Shown here: one piece after another, positions 15,951 through 21,187 of the stretch
Layout of the letters: each line of letters begins with the position of its first letter
Numbering within the stretch: position 1 is the stretch's first letter
Assembly: GCA_947259815.1 (NCBI GenBank)
Contig: CAMYNO010000060.1
Location: forward strand, 1-21,187
Length of the DNA stretch: 21,187 nucleotides
Reading direction: 5' to 3'
Source of the DNA: an uncultured Parvularculaceae bacterium
Lineage (GTDB): Bacteria; Pseudomonadota; Alphaproteobacteria; Caulobacterales; Parvularculaceae
Program-made: the position numbers and the translations under genes
Notes under the pieces: model-generated
Told to the model about the DNA's origin: nothing
What the model saw: the letters and a program-made list of their open reading frames with translations, nothing else
The model's database searches: none

Positions 15951-16772
15951 ATGACCGACACCGCCAGAGCCGACGCCCTTCGCAATCTCCACCAGAACGG
16001 CGCCCCGTTTGTGATCGCCAACGCCTGGGACGCGGGTTCTGCGCGCATCCTTGAAGGGCTGGGATTTAAAGCCATCGCCACCACCAGTTCGGGCTTCGCC
16101 ATGACCAAGGGGCGCGAGGATTACGGCGTTACCCGTGAAGACGCGCTCAATCATTGCCGCGACGTCGCCGCCGCTGTCGAAATCCCTGTCAGCGCGGACC
16201 TTGAAAATGGCTGGGCCGACGCGCCGGAAGGCGTCGCCGAAACAATTGCCCTTGCCGCCGCCACGGGACTTGCCGGCGGATCAATCGAGGATGCCACCGG
16301 CGATCCTGCAAACCCGATTTATGAGTTGAACCATGCAGTCGACCGCGTCGCGGCGGCGGTCGAGGCCGCCGGCAAAACGCCGAACGGTTTCCTGCTCACC
16401 GCGCGGGCGGAAAGTTACCTGTGGGAAAAGCCGAAACTCGACGACGTCATCGAAAGGTTGCAACGCTTTGAAGCCGCCGGCGCCGATGTCCTGTTTGCGC
16501 CGGGCCTTCCCGACCTTGACGCGGTCCGCACCCTTTGCGCCGCGGTCAGCAAACCGGTGAACGTTCTGGTCCTTGGCAAGCTTGCGCGCTCCAGCGTCGC
16601 GGAGCTTGCCGAAGCCGGCGCCGCGCGCATCTCCATCGGCGGCGCTCTCGCCAAAATCGCCTACGCCACTCTCGCCGATGCGCGCAGCATGTTAAACAAC
16701 GGCGGATTCGATTGCCTGTCCGCCAATGCCGAAGGCGGCGCCGTGATCAGCGCATTCCTCAGAAAAAACTGA
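15951..16772 (+). CDS. PEP mutase/isocitrate lyase superfamily enzyme
   Basis: This 273-residue protein has the PEP mutase/isocitrate lyase TIM-barrel signatures: PFVIANAWDAGSARILEGLG (19-38), TTSSGFA (44-50), VSADLENGW (80-88, with D83 and E85 as metal-site residues), GGSIED (109-114) and LTARAE (149-154). The KKCGH motif of true isocitrate lyases is absent, so an isocitrate lyase role is unlikely. The family includes 2-methylisocitrate lyase, oxaloacetate decarboxylases and phosphonate enzymes that cleave or rearrange C-C or C-P bonds of 2-oxo acids. The substrate here is unknown. The ribosome site is weak (GACGAGA). Neighbours give no pathway hint. Confidence 0.87.
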   Translation: MTDTARADALRNLHQNGAPFVIANAWDAGSARILEGLGFKAIATTSSGFAMTKGREDYGVTREDALNHCRDVAAAVEIPVSADLENGWADAPEGVAETIALAAATGLAGGSIEDATGDPANPIYELNHAVDRVAAAVEAAGKTPNGFLLTARAESYLWEKPKLDDVIERLQRFEAAGADVLFAPGLPDLDAVRTLCAAVSKPVNVLVLGKLARSSVAELAEAGAARISIGGALAKIAYATLADARSMLNNGGFDCLSANAEGGAVISAFLRKN

Positions 16773-16868
16773 TCCGCCCGCCTTGGCGACGGCTTCCCTA
16801 TCCCGCTGCGTTCCGCTACACCGCGCCTCCGCATGATGTGACGCGGTTTAGTGATCGACGTATGAGCA

Positions 16869-18272
16869 ATGACAACGACAGCAATGTCTGCGCCCGCGCC
16901 CTTCTGGGCGTCGTGGCGGCGCGAACTGGTCGCGCTGTTGAGCCTGGGGCTTCCCATGGCGGCGACCCAGCTCATCCAGTTTTCCACCACCACGATTGAC
17001 GTTTTGATGATCGGGCGTCTCGGGCCCGATCCCCTCGCCGGCGCTTCCCTTGGCCTTGTCGTTTTCTACGCCATCTATCTTCTGGGTTTCGGCCCGGCGA
17101 TGGCGGTCACGCCGCTGGTTGCGCAAACCCTCGGCGCCGATCCGGACAACCACAAGGATGCGCGACGGTCGGTGCGCATGGGCCTTTGGGCGACCGGTAT
17201 ATTTTGTGCGCCAGCCCTTCTGGTTTTTCTGTTTACGAAGGAAATTGAAATTGCGCTTGGTCAGTCGCCGCATCTTGCGGCCATGGGCGAGCCTTATGTG
17301 CTGGCCCTGGCGCCGGGTTTGCCGTTCATGCTTGGCGTTATAGCGCTGCGAAATTTTCTGGCGTCAATCGGGCTGACCCGCGCGCCATTATATATCATTA
17401 TTGGCACGACGGTGTTGAACGCGTTTCTCAACTACCTGTTGATCTATGGCAATTGGGGCTTTCCCCGCCTTGAACTTGTCGGCGCCGGGCTTGCGTCATC
17501 GCTGTCCCATGCCTGCGGTTTTGTACTGCTCGCGATCTACGCCTCGGTACAAAAATCGAGCCGGCGCTTTGAGCTATTCACCCGCTTCTGGAAACCGGAC
17601 TGGGAGCGTCTGCGCGAGGTCGCCCGTCTTGGCTGGCCCATCGGGCTCACATTCGCCTTCGAGGCCCTGCTGTTCAACGCCGCCGTCCTGTTGATGGGCC
17701 GGCTCGGCGTCAACGAAGTCGCCGCCTATCAGGTTGCGCTGAACGTCGCCGCGCTCGCCTATATGGGTCCGCTCGGGCTTGCCATGGCGGGCTCAACGCG
17801 GGTTGCCTTAAAAGCCGGCGCCGGCGACCTGCCGGGCATCCGCCGCGCCGCCCTGGTCTCGATCCTGACCTGCATCGTCGCCATCATGCTCGCCGCCATC
17901 CCGATGATGTTCGCGCCGGAATTTATCGCGGGGCTTTATCTCAACGCCGATGAAGCCGCCAATGCGGCGGTTATCGCGCTGGTCGTTTCTTTCCTGCCGA
18001 TTGCGGCGGCGTTCGCCCTGTTCGACGCAACGCAGGTGTCGGCGATCCAGGCCCTGCGCGGGCTCAAAGACGTCCGTATACCGATGATAATGACCTTCAT
18101 CAGCTATTGGGCGATCGGCTTTACCGTGGCCGCATGGCTGGGGCTCGGCACCACGCTTGCCGCCGTCGGCGTCTGGATTGGCCTGCTTGCCGCACTGGCA
18201 AGCGCAGCGGTGATGTTAAGCGCGCGTCTGTGGTTGGTGACGCGGGACGCCGCCCTTAAAGCCCCGGCATGA
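16869..18272 (+). CDS. MATE family multidrug efflux transporter (NorM type)
   Basis: This 467-residue protein has about 12 hydrophobic helices and the MATE layout of two similar six-helix halves. The first half begins ELVALLSLGLPMAATQLIQF and carries the usual D-x-x-M-I/G-x-L-G motif (VLMIGRLGPDPLAGASLG). The second begins EVARLGWPIGLTFAFEALLF and carries VLLMGRLGVNEVAAYQVA. Members export cationic drugs, dyes or metabolites across the inner membrane by Na+ or H+ antiport. The substrate cannot be read from sequence. The start is the ATG before TTTAMSAP, with only a weak ribosome site; M6 is an alternative start. The end overlaps the convergent DinB-fold gene by 17 bases. Confidence 0.92.
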   Translation: MTTTAMSAPAPFWASWRRELVALLSLGLPMAATQLIQFSTTTIDVLMIGRLGPDPLAGASLGLVVFYAIYLLGFGPAMAVTPLVAQTLGADPDNHKDARRSVRMGLWATGIFCAPALLVFLFTKEIEIALGQSPHLAAMGEPYVLALAPGLPFMLGVIALRNFLASIGLTRAPLYIIIGTTVLNAFLNYLLIYGNWGFPRLELVGAGLASSLSHACGFVLLAIYASVQKSSRRFELFTRFWKPDWERLREVARLGWPIGLTFAFEALLFNAAVLLMGRLGVNEVAAYQVALNVAALAYMGPLGLAMAGSTRVALKAGAGDLPGIRRAALVSILTCIVAIMLAAIPMMFAPEFIAGLYLNADEAANAAVIALVVSFLPIAAAFALFDATQVSAIQALRGLKDVRIPMIMTFISYWAIGFTVAAWLGLGTTLAAVGVWIGLLAALASAAVMLSARLWLVTRDAALKAPA

Positions 18273-18759
18273 AGGCAATATCGGTGTCGTCGGGTTTAGC
18301 GCCGGCGGCGGTCAGCATGGCGTGAACCTGTCCGCGATGATGGGTCTGGTGGTTGAAGAAATGCGTATAAAGCAGCCAGCACGGACGTGACTGTTCGCGG
18401 CCCGTGGCGCCGGAAAACCATTTAAGATCGTCTTTCAGCATTTCATCGGTAATGCCGGCGGCCCAGTCGAGAATGGCGTCGTCGGTGGCCCGGCGGTCCT
18501 CGCATAGCGGGGCCCAGTCCACATGCAGCGCCGTCGATGACGGAATGCCGCCCGCCGGCGGGGGATATTGCGTGAACCGGCTTAACCAGATTTTATCCGC
18601 CCACAGAATATGGCAGAGCGTTTCGTGGATCGAGCGGAAAAAGGCGCCGCGATTTTCCCGCCGCGCCTCATCGCCAAGCGCATCGGCGGCGGCGTAAAGG
18701 CTTTCATTCTGCCAGCGATTATACCGCCCCATCAATTGCAGGTATCCGGATGCGATCAT
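18256..18759 (-). CDS. DinB-fold metal-dependent protein
   Basis: This 167-residue protein has the DinB/YfiT four-helix bundle signature. The metal triad is likely one His near the first helix (H45 or H50, in SIHETLCHILWADKIWLSR) and H137 and H141 in THFFNHQTHHRGQ (132-144). In this superfamily the metal site supports thiol transferases (bacillithiol or mycothiol types) or unknown chemistry, so the precise role is unknown. The Bacillus name refers to DNA damage induction, which need not apply here. The ATG has AAGGAGAG upstream. Only 11 bases separate it from the DUF2461 gene, so the two are probably co-transcribed. Confidence 0.88.
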   Translation of the reverse strand: MIASGYLQLMGRYNRWQNESLYAAADALGDEARRENRGAFFRSIHETLCHILWADKIWLSRFTQYPPPAGGIPSSTALHVDWAPLCEDRRATDDAILDWAAGITDEMLKDDLKWFSGATGREQSRPCWLLYTHFFNHQTHHRGQVHAMLTAAGAKPDDTDIAFMPGL

Positions 18760-18770
18760 CGCTTCTCTCC

Positions 18771-19463
18771 TTAAAACGGCGCATCAAGCGCAGCGCACAG
18801 GAACTTCATCATGGGCTTGGCGTCCTTGAACGCCGCCTCAACATCATCGGCAAGCGCGGACTTTTTCGCCGAAGCGGGGTTTGCCTCAGCCATGGCAAAA
18901 AAGCTTTTGCGCCTGATGTCGTCAATATAGGGGTCTTCCGGCGTAAAACCACGGGGCGGCCGCGTTAGTTGATCGCCGCGCACGCCGCCGAAGCGCTTTT
19001 TAAAGGCCGCATCGCCCGTCGCCTTCCCCCAGGCTTTATCCTTATCGCGGATCGCCTCGCGGATTTTCAGAAGGTTCGGCGAGGGCGGAGACCAGATACC
19101 GCCCCCATAAAAAACTTCATCCGTCGCAAGATGCACATAAAATCCGGGCGCGTGGGCGTCCTTACCAAGCGCATGGCGGAACTGGACCGCCCCATGGGTC
19201 TTGTAGGGCGTTTTATCTTTCGAAAACCGCACATCCTTATAGATGCGGAATACCGACCCGCCATTAAGGCGCGGGTCCGCGACAATATGTTTTGAAATTT
19301 TCTTCAGGCGCGGCGCCATGACTTCCACGAATGAAGCAAGCGGTTCCTGCACGCTCTCGCGAAACCGCTGTTTGTTGTCGTTGAACCATTCGCGATTATT
19401 GTTCTTCTTCAATTCGTTGAAGAATTTGAAATAGTCTGAAGGCAACCCGTTAAAGCCGCTCAA
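18771..19463 (-). CDS. DUF2461 family protein (TTG start)
   Basis: This 230-residue protein has the DUF2461 (TIGR02453) motifs: NNNREWFNDNKQRF (21-34), FRIYKDVRFSKDKTPYKTH (72-90) and GFYVHL then GGGIWSP (107-126). The family is widespread and of unknown biochemical function. The initiation codon is TTG, supported by an ideal AGGAGG 5 bases upstream and by the match of the following residues (SGFNGLPSDYFKFF) to the usual family start. It lies 21 bases after the L7/L12-like gene and 11 bases before the DinB-fold gene on the same strand, which suggests an operon of three. Confidence 0.88.
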   Translation of the reverse strand: MSGFNGLPSDYFKFFNELKKNNNREWFNDNKQRFRESVQEPLASFVEVMAPRLKKISKHIVADPRLNGGSVFRIYKDVRFSKDKTPYKTHGAVQFRHALGKDAHAPGFYVHLATDEVFYGGGIWSPPSPNLLKIREAIRDKDKAWGKATGDAAFKKRFGGVRGDQLTRPPRGFTPEDPYIDDIRRKSFFAMAEANPASAKKSALADDVEAAFKDAKPMMKFLCAALDAPF

Positions 19464-19468
19464 TGCCG

Positions 19469-19476
19469 CCTCCTTT
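19469..19476 (-). promoter_or_regulatory. Strong ribosome binding site for the TTG-started DUF2461 gene
   Basis: On the minus strand this reads AAAGGAGG, matching the anti-Shine-Dalgarno sequence, 5 bases before the TTG. It decides the start of the gene and offsets the weak initiator codon. Confidence 0.75.
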
Positions 19477-19484
19477 TATGACGA

Positions 19485-19793
19485 TCAGTTTCCCATGGAC
19501 CGCCGGCGCCAGTCGACCGCATCTTTCGAGTCTTTCAGCCCGGCGCCGGTGTTTTCTCTAACCACTCTTACGGCGTTTATGATTTTGCCGTTACCGATAA
19601 GACGGTCGACCTCTTCGACAGTCGACCCGGTCAACGAAGAAAAAAGGCTTTCGGCGTTTTCCTGAATGCGAAAAGCGCGCGCTTCGCGGCTTTCCTTATC
19701 GCCTTTATTGGCTGTGGCCCGCCCGGCCATGAAGGCGATATAGGCGACCGCCCCCATCAACAGCCAGATCTGTAGCGGCTCAAGGTTTTCCAC
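19485..19793 (-). CDS. Membrane-anchored protein with ribosomal L7/L12 C-terminal-like segment (GTG start)
   Basis: This 102-residue protein has a membrane helix at about 8-24 (QIWLLMGAVAYIAFMAG), a charged linker (25-58), and a C-terminal segment, VRVVRENTGAGLKDSKDAV (75-93), that closely follows the L7/L12 C-terminal motif (I-K-x-V-R-x-x-T-G-L-G-L-K-E-A-K-D-x-V). In L7/L12 that region contacts translation factors on the ribosome. Here the segment is tethered to the membrane and the N-terminal dimer domain of L7/L12 is absent, so it is not the ribosomal stalk protein. Similar short proteins occur in other bacteria with unknown function. The start is GTG, supported by GGGAGG 7 bases upstream. 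It leads a likely operon with the DUF2461 and DinB-fold genes. Confidence 0.78.
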   Translation of the reverse strand: MENLEPLQIWLLMGAVAYIAFMAGRATANKGDKESREARAFRIQENAESLFSSLTGSTVEEVDRLIGNGKIINAVRVVRENTGAGLKDSKDAVDWRRRSMGN

Positions 19794-19800
19794 AGGCGCG

Positions 19801-19806
19801 CCTCCC
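19801..19806 (-). promoter_or_regulatory. Ribosome binding site for the GTG-started L7/L12-like gene
   Basis: On the minus strand this reads GGGAGG, 7 bases before the GTG at 19793. It supports the non-ATG start. The preceding in-frame codons contain no better start. Confidence 0.65.
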
Positions 19807-19871
19807 GGATTTGATCGCGGGAGTTTAGGCCGGTCACATCATGGCTGTCACGCCGGGACGCCTAAAGCACA

Positions 19872-19902
19872 GGGCGAAAAAGTGGAATCCGGTTTTTCGC
19901 CC
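19872..19902. repeat. Palindromic element, first hairpin
   Basis: GGGCGAAAAA (19872-19881) and TTTTTCGCCC (19893-19902) form a perfect 10-bp stem with an 11-base loop. The core GCGAAAAAGTGGAATCCGG resembles the short palindromic repeats found many times in intergenic DNA of Alphaproteobacteria (Rhizobium RIME-like and Brucella-type repeats), by memory of the motif. It lies between two minus-strand genes, so it could stabilise transcript ends or be a remnant of a small mobile repeat. Confidence 0.6.
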
Positions 19903-19918
19903 GGCTCGATCCTTAAAC

Positions 19919-19962
19919 CCTAGATCATCGGGCGTTTCAGATTTAACGCCCGATGATCTAGG
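19919..19962. repeat. Palindromic element, second hairpin, overlapping the acyl-CoA dehydrogenase stop
   Basis: CCTAGATCATCGGGCGTT (19919-19936) and its exact complement (19945-19962) form an 18-bp perfect stem with an 8-base loop. The right arm includes the TAG stop codon of the acyl-CoA dehydrogenase (19958-19960). With the first hairpin it makes a two-stem element in the gap before the L7/L12-like gene. No T-tract follows on the minus strand, so it is not a standard terminator, but it could still end or protect the dehydrogenase transcript. Confidence 0.75.
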
Positions 19963-21181
19963 CGAGGTTGGAATATTTCTTCGATTCGATCCGCGAAATC
20001 GCCCGGCAATGAACTTCATCGGGCCCGTCGGCAAGGCGCAGGGTGCGAATGCCCGCATAGGTATTGGCAAGGCCGAAATCTGTCGTGACGCCGGCGCCAC
20101 CATGGGCCTGAATCGCATCGTCGATGACTTTCAACGCCATGCGCGGCGCGGCCACTTTTATCATGGCGATTTCCGCTTGCGCCGCCTTGTTGCCGACATT
20201 GTCCATCATCCACGCGGCTTTGAGCGTTAAGAGCCGTGACATCTCAATGTCGATACGCGCTTCGGCGATGCGCTGTTCCCAAACGGTCTGTTTGTAAATC
20301 GGCTTGCCGAAGGCTTCGCGTGTCAACAGGCGTTTCACCATCTTTTCAAGCGCGACTTCGGCCGCGCCAATGGTGCGCATACAGTGGTGGATACGGCCCG
20401 GGCCAAGGCGCCCCTGCGCGATTTCAAAACCGCGTCCTTCGCCCAGAATGATGTTGGACGCCGGCACGCGAACGTCTTTCAGCTCAACTTCCATATGCCC
20501 GTGCGGCGCATCGTCGTAACCGAAGACAGGCAGGTGACGGACAATATTCACCCCCGGCGTGTCGGCGGGGACAAGAATTTGCGACTGCTGTTTGTGGCGT
20601 TCGGCGTTTTTGTCCGTCTTGCCCATCACGATATAAATTTTACAGCGCGGATCGCCGGCGCCCGACGACCACCATTTGCGGCCGTTAATGACATAGTCAT
20701 CGCCCTCACGGCGAATTTCGGTTTCAATATTCGTTGCATCCGATGAGGCGACCGCCGGTTCCGTCATCAGGAAGGCGGAGCGGATTTCACCTTCGAGCAA
20801 CGGCTTCAGCCACTGCTCCTGCTGTTCGGGCGTCCCGTATTTCATCAGGACTTCCATATTGCCGGTATCGGGCGCGGCGCAGTTGAAGACTTCAGGGCCG
20901 ATATGGGTGCGTCCCATTTCCTCGGCCAGCGGCGCATAATCCGCATTAGAAAGGCCGGGGCCCCATTCCTTATACGGATGGAAAAGGTTCCACAACCCGG
21001 CGTCTCTCGCTTTGGCTTTCAACTCGTCAATGACCGGCGGGATTTTCCAGCGCCCCTCGCCCGGACCGAACTCTGCGTGCTGGCGGAAATAGGTTTCCTC
21101 GCCTGCATAAACATAAGCGTCCATGAAATCGCGAACGCGCTTCAGGTAATCATTGCAACGGTCTGAGTAAGAAAATTCCAT
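19958..21181 (-). CDS. Acyl-CoA dehydrogenase (ACAD10/11-like)
   Basis: The 407-residue protein has the acyl-CoA dehydrogenase motifs: [20 protein letters not shown] (135-154, FAD and substrate loop), [14 protein letters not shown] (164-177), REAFGKPIY (288-296), and [20 protein letters not shown] (358-377). The last part has LADGPDEVH (383-391), where D385 sits at the position of the catalytic Glu of medium-chain enzymes; the ACAD10/11 group shares this Asp pattern. The enzyme should use FAD to form the 2,3-double bond of an acyl-CoA and pass electrons to ETF. Chain length and substrate cannot be told. The ATG at 21181 leaves only 6 bases of upstream sequence, so the true start could be further upstream. 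The stop codon lies inside a palindrome. Confidence 0.92.
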   Translation of the reverse strand: MEFSYSDRCNDYLKRVRDFMDAYVYAGEETYFRQHAEFGPGEGRWKIPPVIDELKAKARDAGLWNLFHPYKEWGPGLSNADYAPLAEEMGRTHIGPEVFNCAAPDTGNMEVLMKYGTPEQQEQWLKPLLEGEIRSAFLMTEPAVASSDATNIETEIRREGDDYVINGRKWWSSGAGDPRCKIYIVMGKTDKNAERHKQQSQILVPADTPGVNIVRHLPVFGYDDAPHGHMEVELKDVRVPASNIILGEGRGFEIAQGRLGPGRIHHCMRTIGAAEVALEKMVKRLLTREAFGKPIYKQTVWEQRIAEARIDIEMSRLLTLKAAWMMDNVGNKAAQAEIAMIKVAAPRMALKVIDDAIQAHGGAGVTTDFGLANTYAGIRTLRLADGPDEVHCRAISRIESKKYSNLA

Positions 21182-21187
21182 GGGGGC

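Noticed and set aside
16535..16999. Plus-strand open frame bridging the PEP-mutase-like and MATE genes
   Set aside because: It is an Arg-rich shifted frame that overlaps both real genes and shows no domain.
19872..19962. Integron attC or phage attachment site
   Set aside because: No integrase or cassette structure is near; the two perfect hairpins fit a REP-like repeat better.
19919..19962. Classical intrinsic terminator
   Set aside because: The stem is strong but no run of T follows on the minus strand.
1..21187. tRNA, rRNA, CRISPR arrays, insertion sequences, prophage genes
   Set aside because: I looked for cloverleaf T-arm motifs, spaced direct repeats and transposase or integrase motifs and found none.

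Overview
The window looks like chromosomal DNA from a GC-rich (high-50s percent by eye) alphaproteobacterium, perhaps near the Parvularculales/Caulobacterales. The evidence is the alphaproteobacterial style of the RpoH protein, the grouping of a small membrane protein, an RluD-type pseudouridine synthase and rpoH, and a REP-like palindromic element of the kind common in this class. I saw no tRNA, rRNA, CRISPR array, transposase or integrase, and no obvious pseudogene. The left edge cuts an M20 peptidase gene. The right edge lies only 6 bases upstream of an acyl-CoA dehydrogenase start.

Region 1 (1-3834, minus strand). In transcription order it holds a one-TM small protein (DUF6476-like), a one-TM helical protein, an SMP-30/gluconolactonase-like lipoprotein, a one-TM protein with an NTF2-like tail, and an exported M20 metallopeptidase. 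The two one-TM proteins that flank the SMP-30-like gene look distantly related.

Region 2 (3897-9111, plus strand). An RluD-type pseudouridine synthase comes first. It is followed by a translationally coupled pair: a hybrid histidine kinase with a PilJ/NarX-like periplasmic sensor, and a PstS-like periplasmic binding protein. The heat-shock sigma factor rpoH follows, preceded by a good promoter candidate. The kinase/binding-protein pair has the form of a two-part receptor (like TorT/TorS or LuxP/LuxQ) and has no transporter genes beside it.

Region 3 (9108-14208). The stop codon of rpoH overlaps the stop of a convergent alternative oxidase gene. A Tat-exported short-chain dehydrogenase diverges from the oxidase. 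Next come two exported proteins of unknown function one base apart, a small lipoprotein and a GNAT acetyltransferase.

Region 4 (14499-18272, plus strand). A secreted protein ends in three tandem four-cysteine repeats (CCxD type) that I cannot assign to a family. After it come a PEP mutase/isocitrate lyase superfamily enzyme and a MATE efflux pump.

Region 5 (18256-21181, minus strand). An acyl-CoA dehydrogenase (ACAD10/11-like) is followed by a two-hairpin palindromic repeat. Then comes a tight likely operon of three genes: a membrane-anchored protein with a ribosomal L7/L12 C-terminal-like segment (GTG start), a DUF2461 protein (TTG start) and a DinB-fold protein.

Most genes are housekeeping or common accessory genes. 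The least explained parts are the kinase/binding-protein pair, the CCxD repeat protein, the membrane-anchored L7/L12-like protein and the related one-TM helical proteins. All family assignments come from reading motifs, not from database searches.
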